DNA of 13,597 nucleotides from JARRNO01 sp037384885 (GCA_037384885.1 JARRNO010000120.1:1-13597); one strand, 5' to 3'; shown: positions 5,959-13,387, numbered from the stretch's first letter. Made by a program: numbers and translations. The notes: generated from the letters alone by a model not told the origin.

Positions 5959-8618
5959 CTATTCCCCGGGTGCTTGCACGAGTTCAGCTTGGCCGAGCCC
6001 GGCCGTCGAAAGTTTCTTTTCCAGGTTTTTCCAGTCGCCCACAACCAGCCAGGAAATATTCCCGGGTTGAAGCACATCCCGCGCCGCCTTGTTCACGTCG
6101 TCCAGCGTGAGCTCTTTCAATTGCTGGAGCCGGGTTTCAAAATAGTCCGCCGGGAGGTGGTAGGTCCACAGAACGCCGGCGTTTTCCGCCAGCTGCCGCT
6201 GCGTTTCGAAGGCCTGCGGGTAGCGCAGCACCAGGTTGTTTCGTGCGTTTTCAAATTCCTTTGCGCCGACGGGCCGGTCGCCCAGAGCAGAAAGAATCTC
6301 GCGCCGGATTTCCACGAGGGATTCCGCCGTTTTGTCCGTCTGCACGGAGGTGGCCATCAGCCAGGGCATGACGCCCGCCTGCACCGAAACGGCCGAATGG
6401 GCCCCGTAGGTGTATCCCTTGTCTTCGCGGAGGTTCATGTTGACCCGGCTGGTGAACTGGCCGCCCAGAACCGCGTTGAAGACCAGGAAGGCGGGATAGC
6501 CTTCGTCCGTTCGTTTGAGGGCCGGAACTCCCAGCGTGATATAGGACTGGGGCGCGCCCGGTTTGTCCACGACGTGGAGACCCTTTTTCCCGGTCCATTC
6601 GGAATCCTCAGGGAGACGGCGGGCCTCGCCGTCCGCCTGCCAGTCGAAAAGGCCTTCTCGATCGCCGAAAAAGCCGTGTCCGGGCTGACGTCTCCGACCA
6701 CCGTCAACAGGGCTTTGTCGGGGCGATAGGCCGCCCGGTAAAACGTGCGGATGTCGCTGGAAGTGATGCGCCGGATGCTGCCGGGCGTTCCTTCCATGGG
6801 ATGGCCGAAAGCGGAAGAGTCGCCGTACAGCAGCGACCGGATCGTCAGACGTCCTATCTCGGGTGCCTCGTCGAGGCTCCGCACCAGGTCGGCCAGGTGT
6901 TCTCTTCTACGGCGTTCCATGTCCGGTTCGTGGAAGTCGGGGCGGAGCAGGACGTCCGCCAGAAGCGAAACGCCTCCCTGGAAGTGTTCGGTCAAAAGTC
7001 CCATGGTGAAGGTGGCGTCGTCCCGGTTGACGTCCACAGCCAGTGACGTGGCCAGTTCTTTAAAGCGCCTTGAAAGCTCCAGCGTGCCCAGCCCCGCGGC
7101 CCCTTCATCCATGAGGTTGGCGGTGAACTCCGCCAGCCCCGGCAAATCATCCGGATCGGAAGACGCACCTGCCCTGATGGTGGCCTGAACCGTCACGTAG
7201 GGCAGACCCGACTGGGGGAGCACCCAGACTTCAAGGCCGTTTCCGAGCGTTCGGCGTTCCATTTCGGGAAAGCGGAACACGCCCTCTCCCTCGGGCCCGG
7301 GCATGACGGACCGGTCCAGCGCGTCCTTCTGTTCTGCGGCGGGGGTGATCTTCACGGCGGCGTGGCCGCTGTAGGGCAGCCAGGTTCTTGCCGCGTCCCG
7401 GATCGCATCCGGCGTCAGGGCTTCGAGACGCTCCAGGTCCCTGACCAGTGCGCCGGGGTCGTCGCGGAAGGTCTGGTAGTGATTGAGGATGTCACTGATG
7501 CCGCCGAAGCCGCCGACAACCTGCAGCCGCTTTGTCATCCGGGCGCGCAGCGAGTCGATGGAGGCCTTCAATTCAAATTCGGTCACCCCGTCCTCTGAGA
7601 TACGATTCAGTTCCTCCCACGTTGCGTCTTCCAGGGCATCGATCGAGCGCCCCGGCTGCGCCGTGAGGATGGCCATGAAGGTGCTGCACACCTCGCCGCT
7701 CATCTGGAAAGCGCCCACGGACTGAGCCAGGTCGGAATCGAGCTGGAGCCGTTTGACGAGCCGTGAATCGCGCCCCACGCTCAGGATGCTGCCCAGAACA
7801 GCGAGAGCGGCATCGTCAGGCGTAAACTGGCGCGGCGTGGGCCAGGCCAGGTAAAGACGCGGAAGCTGGACGCGGTCCGTCGCTTCGGCGCGTTCGGGGC
7901 GGGAAAGGGCCGGAAGCCAGGGTTCCACCGGGGAGACCACCGGGCCGGATGGGATTCCGGAAAAGTAGGTGTTCACCAGCGAGAGTGCGCGGTCGGGGTC
8001 CATATCCCCCGCGACGCAAAGGGACGCGTTGTTGGGGGCGTAATATTTCCGGAAGAAATCCTTCACGTCCTCGAGGGTAGCCGAATCCAGGTCTTCCATG
8101 GAACCGATCACGGAGTGGTGATAGGGATGGTTTCTCGGGAAGAGGATCGGCGGCAGAATTTCCTCGGAAATACCGTAAGGTTCATTTTCGAGCGTCTGGC
8201 GGCGCTCGTTTTTGACCACGTCGCGCTGGTTGTCCAGCTTGGGCTGGTCCACGGCCGGCAACAGGTAGCCCATGCGGTCGGCCTCCATCCAGAGCGCCCG
8301 CTCCAGGTAGGCCGACGGCACCACTTCCCAGTAATTGGTCCGGTCCTCCGACGTGGACCCGTTCAGCCGGGCGCCGATCTCCTCGAGCGGCTTGAAGTAG
8401 TCGTCGGGGAAATGTTCGGACCCCTGGAACATCATGTGTTCGAAAAGGTGGGCGAAGCCGGTCTTACCGGGGACTTCGTCCTTGCTGCCCACGTGATACC
8501 AGACGTTGACCGCGACCTGCGGCAGGCGGTGGTCCTCGTAGAGCAGCACGGTAAGGCCGTTTGGAAGCCGGTGTTTGCGGACGTTCAGGTGGAAGTGTTC
8601 GCTGAATCGGGATGACAT
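5959..8618 (-). CDS. M16 zinc metallopeptidase, two-half form, interrupted by a one-base frameshift
   Basis: An insulinase/pitrilysin-family peptidase of about 886 residues once the frameshift is bridged. I chose the ATG at 8618 (MSSRFSEHF) because GGAGG lies 9 bases upstream. The N-terminal half carries the inverted zinc motif HLFEH (His57, Glu60, His61) and the third ligand in VKNERR (Glu138), so it should be the catalytic half. The second half, from about residue 470, has AEFTANL in place of HxxEH, the inactive half usual in this architecture. Frame: the first part is open from 8618 to about 6648, the second from 6645 to the TAG at 5959; codons on both sides of the T run at 6647-6650 join as EKAF-DWQADGEARRL, and the total length of 2660 is one short of a multiple of three. 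As it stands the product would lose about 228 residues and end in about 70 out-of-frame ones. No signal peptide follows the chosen start, so the site of action is unclear. Sequencing error or a recent pseudogene are both possible. Confidence 0.9.
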
Positions 8619-8679
8619 GAAGGGCATCCTCCCTGGGTGGGTTTCACGGGTTTTCGTTCCCCCCTCGCTGGTCCTCCAC

Positions 8680-8685
8680 AGTATA
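8680..8685 (-). promoter_or_regulatory. Possible -10 box for the M16 gene
   Basis: TATACT on the - strand, 61 bases before the chosen start codon, matches the sigma-70 -10 consensus in five of six positions and is the only AT-rich hexamer in a GC-rich leader. No good -35 hexamer is found at 16-18 bases. Confidence 0.3.
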
Positions 8686-8725
8686 CACGAAGGCGGGAGC
8701 GGTGGCGCCTTCGACCCGCTCAGGC

Positions 8726-8783
8726 GCGGAGGCGAGGAGAAAAAGGATTCTAAACCACAGGGCACACAGAGAGACAAGAGAAA
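8726..8783 (+). repeat. Dispersed module: CGCGGAGG block plus CACAGAG block, copy 2
   Basis: CGCGGAGGCGAGGAGA, then about 13 bases, then AACCACAGGGCACACAGAGA. It is collinear with 1132-1193 and in the same orientation. It lies just upstream of the M16 leader and, read on the - strand, produces the spurious N-terminal extension of that frame. Confidence 0.7.
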
Positions 8784-8849
8784 AAGCAGCCAATTCAACC
8801 TTTTGCCCGCTAGGCTTGGTTGCAATCCGTTGCAAGAGCAGCCGAGCGA

Positions 8850-8905
8850 GTGACTATGTGACTGCGTGATTAGGTGGCTAGGTGACTGAGTAACCAGGTG
8901 ACTAA
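8850..8905 (+). repeat. Period-8 tandem word, GTGACTNN type, seven units
   Basis: Seven octamers in perfect register: GTGACTAT, GTGACTGC, GTGATTAG, GTGGCTAG, GTGACTGA, GTAACCAG, GTGACTAA. It is the longest array of this word in the window; shorter ones are at 1894-1925 (inverted) and 13119-13150. Confidence 0.85.
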
Positions 8906-8982
8906 GCTTGCAGGGTTGGCAGCAGCGGCGCGGGGTGCTGCATACCGGATAAAAAGGTTGGTTTGAACCGCCATCCTACCTG

Positions 8983-9008
8983 CCTGTGGGAGCGGCTTCC
9001 AGCCGCGA
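8983..9008 (+). repeat. REP-like element, copy 3
   Basis: All 26 bases match the copies at 1420-1445 and 1519-1544, about 7.5 kb away on the other side of the protease pair. Confidence 0.85.
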
Positions 9009-9019
9009 TCCCCCGCGGC

Positions 9020-9039
9020 GGCACCCTATTCAAATTCTT
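9020..9039 (+). repeat. GGCAnnCTATTCAAAT word, copy 2
   Basis: GGCACCCTATTCAAATTCTT. The following 15 or so bases (GCCCGCAGAGGAAGGCCC) also resemble those after copy 1 at 1611-1630. Confidence 0.65.
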
Positions 9040-9094
9040 GCCCGCAGAGGAAGGCCCTCGCCCACTAGACACTTTTCACGAATCACTAGTCGCT

Positions 9095-9109
9095 GGCCGC
9101 TGCGCGGCC
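9095..9109. repeat. GGCCGC-TGC-GCGGCC hairpin
   Basis: Perfect 6-bp stem with loop TGC. It is directly followed at 9110-9125 by a shortened REP-like palindrome (CGGCT-CCC-AGCCG then CGA). Confidence 0.65.
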
Positions 9110-9111
9110 CG

Positions 9112-9212
9112 GCTCCCAGCCGCGATTTCCTGCGGAGGCCCGCCCTTTTGCAGTGTAGCGGCCTTTGCTTGCCAAAGGACGAAACTCACGAAGGCACGCT
9201 ATTCAAATCTTT
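9112..9212 (+). repeat. Composite repeat, second copy of 1534-1630
   Basis: In the same order as at 1534-1630: the right arm of a REP palindrome (CCAGCCGCGAT), a CCTGCGGAGG/CCGCAGCGGA segment, TTGCAGTGTAGCG (TTGCAATGTAGCG in the first copy), the CTTGC-loop hairpin at 9154-9181, and the GGCAnnCTATTCAAAT word at 9193-9212. The two copies are 101 and 97 bases long. Confidence 0.7.
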
Positions 9213-9213
9213 A

Positions 9214-9248
9214 GCGTCCGACATCCGACATCCGCCTTCCGTCGGGCC
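9214..9248 (+). repeat. Period-7 tandem word, ACATCCG type
   Basis: Heptamers GCGTCCG, ACATCCG, ACATCCG, CCTTCCG, TCGGGCC in register; the closing TCGGGCC is the same as in the arrays ending at 1412 and 1770. Confidence 0.75.
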
Positions 9249-9323
9249 GCGCGACGCGTGGCCCCACTCACGATTCTCCGCGCGTCAGGCGCGCATGGCT
9301 TCCTGGCTCATTACTTCCTCGCG

Positions 9324-9338
9324 GGCCGCATCGCGGCC
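9324..9338. repeat. GGCCGC-ATC-GCGGCC hairpin
   Basis: Perfect 6-bp stem with loop ATC; fourth member of the variable-loop hairpin family. Confidence 0.65.
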
Positions 9339-9397
9339 GGCGTACCGCGGACCTCTGCCCTCTACCCTCTCCCTGGCTGGGCAGCAGCCAACTCCCT

Positions 9398-9412
9398 GGC
9401 CGCCAGGCGGCC
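9398..9412. repeat. GGCCGC-CAG-GCGGCC hairpin
   Basis: Perfect 6-bp stem with loop CAG, 51 bases before the rhodanese start chosen here; fifth member of the family. Confidence 0.65.
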
Positions 9413-9463
9413 TTTCCCACCGCCGTGGAATGTTCTCGACCCCGCCCCCGTTATACCCATCCG

Positions 9464-9832
9464 ATGGATGCTTTGACCGATGCGCTGAGAGATCAGGAAG
9501 GACATCCCGCGGTACAGAACGCCTCGCCGGCCGAGATCCGGCAGTGGATGGATGCGGGGCTGCCGGTTCGCCTCATCGATGTCCGCGAGGGGCGAGAGTG
9601 GGACTACTGCCGCATCGAAGGCGCGGAATTGATGCCCCTGTCGCAGATCCAGGAATGGTCGCAGCGGATATCCCCCAACGGCGGCCCTTATGTCGTCTAC
9701 TGCCATACCGGAGTGCGCAGCCTGATGGCTTGCCGGCGGCTGGCGGCGTTGGGGGTGGAAAGGCTGATCAACATGCGGGGCGGCATCGACCGCTGGTCCC
9801 AGCAAGTCGATTCTTCTATCCCGCGTTATTGA
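9464..9832 (+). CDS. Single-domain rhodanese-like sulfurtransferase
   Basis: A 122-residue protein made of one rhodanese domain, the size of GlpE/PspE-type enzymes, which move a sulfane sulfur from a donor to a thiol acceptor through a cysteine persulfide. The active-site loop is CHTGVRS with the nucleophile Cys80; the family signature LIDVRE is at about residues 38-42 and the C-terminal NMRGGIDRW at about 103-111. There is no signal peptide, so it is expected in the cytoplasm. The start is uncertain: the ATG at 9464 fits the domain best but lacks a clear Shine-Dalgarno, and an in-frame ATG at 9425 would add 13 residues encoded by repeat-island DNA. The aldo/keto reductase follows 85 bases downstream on the same strand and may be cotranscribed. 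The sulfur donor and acceptor cannot be inferred. Confidence 0.88.
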   Translation: MDALTDALRDQEGHPAVQNASPAEIRQWMDAGLPVRLIDVREGREWDYCRIEGAELMPLSQIQEWSQRISPNGGPYVVYCHTGVRSLMACRRLAALGVERLINMRGGIDRWSQQVDSSIPRY

Positions 9833-9904
9833 CCGTAGTCCATCGGCTTCACCATCCAATGATGTATCCTGTTAAAACCCTGGCAGCAACGCCCGCCGGG
9901 CGGG

Positions 9905-9911
9905 AAAGGAG
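9905..9911 (+). promoter_or_regulatory. Ribosome binding site of the aldo/keto reductase
   Basis: AAAGGAG, six bases before the ATG at 9918; it fixes that start. Confidence 0.75.
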
Positions 9912-9917
9912 AGCTGT

Positions 9918-10880
9918 ATGAAATACCGGACCTTGGGAAGAACGGGGCTGCGAGTGTCGTCCATCGGCTTCGGGACATGGGCCGTCGGCGGCAACATGTG
10001 GGGCCCGCAGAACGACAAAGACACCATGGACGCCTTTTACCGCGCCTGGGACCTGGGGTGTAATTTCTTCGACACGGCCGAAGTCTACGGAGACGGCCAC
10101 AGCGAAACGCTGATCGGCCGGTTCATGCAGGAGTCGGGACACGAACCCGTCGTCGCCACGAAGGTCCCTCCCCTGAATTACCAATGGCCGGCCAGGAGAG
10201 GCACTCCGCTTCGGGAGGCCTTTCCCGTGGACCACATCATCCGGACCACCGAAAACAGCCTGCGCCGGCTCGGGCGGGACCACGTGGAGCTGCAGCAGCT
10301 TCACGTCTGGGCGGATGAATGGACGGCCCAGGACGACTGGTACGAAGCCTTTACCAAGCTCCGGGAGCAGGGAAAGGTCCTTCATTTCGGTATTTCCATC
10401 AACAGCTTCGAACCCGCTTCTGCACTCGCAGTGGTCAAGAGCGGACGCGTGGATGCGATCCAGGTCGTGCACAACATTTTCGAACAAGCCCCGGAAGATG
10501 AACTCTTTCCCGCTGCGATCGAGCAGGGTGTTGGTATCATCGACCGGGTTCCCTTTGATGAATCGGCGCTGACGGGCAAATTGACGCGGGACCACGTCTT
10601 CGATTCGAACGACTTTCGCTCCAGATACTTTTCGGGAGACCGTCTCGTCCGGACGGTGGAGCGGGTGGAGGCACTGGGCTGGCTCGTTCCGGACTATGCC
10701 GGAAGCCTGGCGGAAGCCGCGCTCAGGTATTGCTTGAGCCACGACGCCGTTTCCACAGTGATTCCCGGCATGCGCAACATTCAGCAGGTTGAAGCGGATC
10801 TCGCACCGGCCGATCTGGGTCCCTTGGGAGAAGATGCCCTTAAAAAGTTGAAAGACCATCGCTGGGACCGTGAGCGTTGA
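9918..10880 (+). CDS. Aldo/keto reductase
   Basis: A complete 320-residue NAD(P)H-dependent oxidoreductase of the aldo/keto reductase superfamily, expected to be a cytoplasmic TIM barrel that reduces aldehydes or ketones. The start ATG has AAAGGAG six bases upstream. The N-terminus MKYRTLGRTGLRVSSIGFGT is typical of the bacterial subgroup. The catalytic tetrad is visible: Asp52 and Tyr57 (FFDTAEVYGDG), Lys82 (VATKVP) and His129 (LQQLHVW). The C-terminal VIPGMRNIQQVEAD, about residues 281-294, is the cofactor phosphate/adenine-binding segment. It resembles the general stress protein-type AKRs more than the xylose or aldose reductase type, but the substrate cannot be told. It follows the rhodanese gene and ends 25 bases before a strong terminator. 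A GC-rich palindrome lies just before the ribosome binding site (about 9892-9904). Confidence 0.93.
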   Translation: MKYRTLGRTGLRVSSIGFGTWAVGGNMWGPQNDKDTMDAFYRAWDLGCNFFDTAEVYGDGHSETLIGRFMQESGHEPVVATKVPPLNYQWPARRGTPLREAFPVDHIIRTTENSLRRLGRDHVELQQLHVWADEWTAQDDWYEAFTKLREQGKVLHFGISINSFEPASALAVVKSGRVDAIQVVHNIFEQAPEDELFPAAIEQGVGIIDRVPFDESALTGKLTRDHVFDSNDFRSRYFSGDRLVRTVERVEALGWLVPDYAGSLAEAALRYCLSHDAVSTVIPGMRNIQQVEADLAPADLGPLGEDALKKLKDHRWDRER

Positions 10881-10905
10881 AGGGGGGGCCGGCACACGTC
10901 AGCAG

Positions 10906-10933
10906 AAGAGCGGGCCCTGGGGCCCGCTCTTTT
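10906..10933 (+). terminator. Rho-independent terminator after the aldo/keto reductase
   Basis: AAGAGCGGGCCC pairs perfectly with GGGCCCGCTCTT around a minimal loop, and the coding-strand right arm runs into TTTT. The position, 25 bases after the stop codon, fits the end of the rhodanese-aldo/keto reductase unit. The A-rich left side would also let it work weakly on the other strand. Confidence 0.88.
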
Positions 10934-11401
10934 CGGGTTGAGGAGGATCAATAAAGGGAAGGGAGAGCAAAAAGAGCGTCAACGGGACCATGGGTCCCTG
11001 CGGCGGCCCGGCCGCCAAGCTCCAGACAATTGGAGCCCGGCCTCACCTCATCTAAAGGCAAGGGCCGTGCCAACACGGCAAAAGCATTCCCGCCTTTTCG
11101 TCAGCGCGGCCGACTCGAGGCGCTAAATGATGACTTGACGCGCCTTTTCAGGCAAGGAGCCACCCCTTGCAGAGGCTCCTTGAACCCGGACATGAAGACG
11201 TCCCCCAAGATCGCGCTGTCACCGGGAAGTGGTTTTCAGCGGCTCGTCTTCTGGGACGTGAACTGCAAAAGCAATGAAAAGCGGGAGAAGGCAAGGCTGA
11301 ACCGGAGTGTTACGCCGTGGTAGCCCAAAAATCACTGGATGGTTACATGTTGGGAGGCCGGAGAAAACCGGGCGAAATCCGGGACCCTGGCAGGCGGCGA
11401 A
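10934..11401. other. Gene-free stretch with a row of hairpins
   Basis: These 468 bases lie between the convergent aldo/keto reductase and disulfide reductase genes. The open frames here start at TTG codons and show no recognisable protein character. Perfect inverted repeats lie at 10984-10998 (GGGACC-ATG-GGTCCC), 11002-11016 (GGCGGC-CCG-GCCGCC), 11019-11036 (GCTCCA-six bases-TGGAGC) and 11153-11182 (9-bp stem CAAGGAGCC/GGCTCCTTG). I recognise no RNA family or mobile element. Confidence 0.6.
11153..11182. repeat. Perfect 9-bp stem-loop
   Basis: CAAGGAGCC pairs with GGCTCCTTG over a 12-base loop. No T run follows on either strand, so terminator function is not supported. Confidence 0.55.
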
Positions 11402-12850
11402 TCAGCGTCCGCGGCCGAAACCTCCGAGCCATCGAAGAAAAGAAACGCGGCGGGGGTTTTCATAAATCGTCTGTACGTAATAGGCGTTGGCGGCGCGCCG
11501 CGCCATCTGGACAAAGGACGGGTAGGGGTGGACCGTTTGGGAGATGTCCACCACATTGAGCCCGAGCCGAACGCCCAACACCAGTTCTTGAAGGAGTTCG
11601 CCGGCGAAGGGGCCCACGATATGGGCGCCGAGAAGCCGCCCCCGCGGGTCGGTCAGCACCTTGGCGATGCCGCCCGGCTCGCCTTCGATGATGGACCGGT
11701 CCAGGTGGTCAAAGCTGTAATGCAAGACGCGGTGCTTGATGCCGCGCTCCCGCGCTTCGGCCTCGGTCAGTCCGCAGTGGGCCACCTGCGGATCGGTGAA
11801 GGTCACCCAGGCCACCGCCCGGAAGTGCATGCGCTCCATCAGGAAGGGTAGGAACCGGCTGCGCGTGATGTTTTTGACACAGACACCGGCTTCATGTTCG
11901 GCCATGTGCGCGAACTGCCAGAGACCGTTGCAGTCGCCCACGGCCCAGATCCCCTTGACGTTCGTGCGCATGCAGTGATCCACATGGATTCCGAAACGCC
12001 CGTATTTGACGCCGGCGCGCTCCAGGTCCAGCCCCTCCACATTCGGCGCCCGTCCGGTGGCGACCAGGATTTCTTCGGCGTGAACGGTTTCCTGTCCGCC
12101 GTCTTTCGTCTGGAGAACAAAGGCCTTGCCTTCCGGCGTCTTCATCGCCTTCACGGCCCGCCGCTCGCCCAGGAAATTTGCGCCTTCTTCCCTCAGCAGT
12201 TTCAGAAGATATTCACCCGCTTCCGGCTCTTCACGCGGAAGAAGCCGCGGGTTGGATTCGACGAGAGTGACGGACACGCCCATCCGCTGGAACATCTGCC
12301 CGAATTCCACGCCAATGGGACCGCCTCCCAAGATCAGCATGGACTTGGGAAGTTTCTCGATTTGGAGCGCCGAACGGTTGTTCAGGTAGCCCGTTTCCTG
12401 CAGCCCTTCAATGGGCGGGGGCACGGCGTGAGCGCCCGTGGCGATGATGACGTGGCGCGCCGCAATCTCCGTGCCGTCCACTTCCAGGCGATGCGGGCCG
12501 AGAAACCTGGGCCGGCCGTACAGCACCTTGACCTGGTGCCATTGGAGGCTTTCCTGGAGGTCTTGATCCGTCATCGTATCGCGGACCTTGTCCACGTAGC
12601 GCCGGGCCGCAGAGAAATCGAGGCGGACGGGACCGCTCTGGATGCCGAACCGGCCGGCGTTTGACGCACACTTCAGTGTTTTTGCGATGTGCAGAAAGGA
12701 CTTGGAAGGCACGCAGCCCCAGGTGATGCAGTCGCCTCCCACCGCTTCCTTTTCGACGAGGGCCACGTTCGCGCCCAGCCGTCCCAAACCGCGGGCGGCG
12801 GTGAGGCCGGCTGCGCCGGCTCCCAGGATGACGACGTCGTAACGATCCAT
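11402..12850 (-). CDS. FAD-dependent pyridine nucleotide-disulfide oxidoreductase (dihydrolipoamide dehydrogenase/mercuric reductase family)
   Basis: A 482-residue flavoprotein of the class I disulfide reductase family, which uses NAD(P)H, FAD and a cysteine pair to reduce a disulfide or metal substrate. The start at 12850 (MDRYDVVILG) has AAGGGAAG upstream and puts the FAD motif GAGAAG at residues 10-15. The redox pair is Cys41 and Cys46 (GGDCITWGCVPSK). The NAD-binding motif ILGGGPIGVEFG follows in the middle, then the second FAD contact GIWAVGDCNG, then the dimerisation domain. The catalytic dyad region reads VHPYPSFVQ: His441 is kept but the partner that is usually Glu is Gln448. There is no N-terminal heavy-metal domain and no C-terminal cysteine pair, so a true MerA is unlikely; no 2-oxo acid dehydrogenase genes are nearby, so a true LPD is not supported either. 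The substrate is unknown. It converges on the aldo/keto reductase. Confidence 0.92.
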   Translation of the reverse strand: MDRYDVVILGAGAAGLTAARGLGRLGANVALVEKEAVGGDCITWGCVPSKSFLHIAKTLKCASNAGRFGIQSGPVRLDFSAARRYVDKVRDTMTDQDLQESLQWHQVKVLYGRPRFLGPHRLEVDGTEIAARHVIIATGAHAVPPPIEGLQETGYLNNRSALQIEKLPKSMLILGGGPIGVEFGQMFQRMGVSVTLVESNPRLLPREEPEAGEYLLKLLREEGANFLGERRAVKAMKTPEGKAFVLQTKDGGQETVHAEEILVATGRAPNVEGLDLERAGVKYGRFGIHVDHCMRTNVKGIWAVGDCNGLWQFAHMAEHEAGVCVKNITRSRFLPFLMERMHFRAVAWVTFTDPQVAHCGLTEAEARERGIKHRVLHYSFDHLDRSIIEGEPGGIAKVLTDPRGRLLGAHIVGPFAGELLQELVLGVRLGLNVVDISQTVHPYPSFVQMARRAANAYYVQTIYENPRRVSFLRWLGGFGRGR

Positions 12851-12875
12851 ACTTTCGCTTCCCTTTCGATTGTCG

Positions 12876-12907
12876 GCCGGGATCACTTTGAAATGACCGA
12901 TCCCGGC
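12876..12907 (-). promoter_or_regulatory. Perfect hairpin in the leader of the disulfide reductase
   Basis: GCCGGGATC (12876-12884) pairs perfectly with GATCCCGGC (12899-12907), enclosing 14 bases in which TCA and TGA can extend the stem. It ends 25 bases before the start codon at 12850. There is no T run after it on the - strand, so it may be an operator or an RNA leader structure and not a terminator. Confidence 0.45.
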
Positions 12908-13118
12908 GCCCGTCCTTCGGGGCGACGGGCTGTCGGTGCAGTCAAACTGCAAGGACACGGGAGGTCAGCGCGGCCGCCCGTTCCGTCCAGACTCCAACAG
13001 GATAACCCATTTGGGCCCGAGGGTGAAGGCGCGGCGTTGCCTTTCAGGGGCCAATTTTACAGGGAGTATGAGAGGACGGGAGGCGCAGAGTGTGGGCGCA
13101 AGCTGGCCGTTGTGAGCT

Positions 13119-13150
13119 ATGACCAAGTGACTGGGTGATTAGCTGACGAT
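13119..13150 (+). repeat. Period-8 tandem word, GTGACTNN type, four units
   Basis: ATGACCAA, GTGACTGG, GTGATTAG, CTGACGAT in register. The two central units are identical to units at 1902-1925 (inverted) and 8866-8873. Confidence 0.7.
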
Positions 13151-13387
13151 GTCTGCGGGCATGCCGAAGCGGGGCGGGGCCGCGAGTGCTGCGCGCCCTG
13201 TCGCTCCGGCTAAAGCGCCTGCCAACATGCAACCTGTTGACCCCTTCACGCCGTTGCAGCGCACTGGCGTGCCTCGCGGACTTCGTCCACCGCCCCGGAA
13301 AAGAGAAGCCGCCTGCACCGAGGCTGCCGATCTGTGGTATGTTAATAGAAGACCAAAGATTGAGAACCTGAAACTGGGGGCAATGGC

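Larger units (their letters stand above)
8619..9463. other. Gene-free repeat island between divergent genes
   Basis: This 845-base stretch lies between the divergent M16 and rhodanese genes. Beyond the M16 leader (8619-8700) it holds repeats only: modules shared with 1032-1942 at 8726-8783, 8850-8905, 8983-9039, 9095-9212, 9214-9248, 9324-9338 and 9398-9412. A long + strand frame over 8986-9921 translates the repeats and then runs out of frame through the rhodanese, so I do not accept it as a gene. Confidence 0.8.
12851..13387. other. Gene-free stretch between divergent genes
   Basis: These 537 bases hold the leader of the disulfide reductase with its hairpin (12876-12907), two weaker palindromes (12908-12930, 12937-12951), a short octamer array (13119-13150) and the presumed start region of the RHS-like frame. 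The open frames over 13044-13457 on both strands show no recognisable protein features. Confidence 0.6.

Noticed and set aside
6640..6655. Programmed -1 ribosomal frameshift in the M16 gene
   Set aside because: The site is C-TTT-TCG with only four T; the P-site tRNA would have to re-pair on CTT, and no classic X-XXY-YYZ heptamer is present.
8619..8825. N-terminal extension of the M16 frame to an ATG at 8825, with a hydrophobic, signal-peptide-like stretch
   Set aside because: The hydrophobic part is the - strand translation of the CACAGAG repeat module at 8754-8783, and a GGAGG site supports the start at 8618.
8850..8905. CRISPR array
   Set aside because: The unit is 8 bases with no spacers and no cas genes nearby; it is a degenerate tandem repeat.
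8986..9921. 311-codon + strand open frame
   Set aside because: It translates REP and heptamer repeats and then overlaps the rhodanese gene in another frame; composition is Arg/Pro/Ala-rich without recognisable domains.
9849..10895. 348-codon open frame antisense to the aldo/keto reductase
   Set aside because: The + strand frame has a full catalytic tetrad and a ribosome binding site; the antisense frame is a high-GC mirror.
10938..11323. Overlapping small frames between the terminator and the disulfide reductase
   Set aside because: They start at TTG codons, overlap one another and run through palindromes; no recognisable protein character.
12851..12958. Start of the disulfide reductase at 12958
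   Set aside because: The extra 36 residues are encoded by the leader palindromes, and the FAD motif sits at the usual place with the start at 12850.
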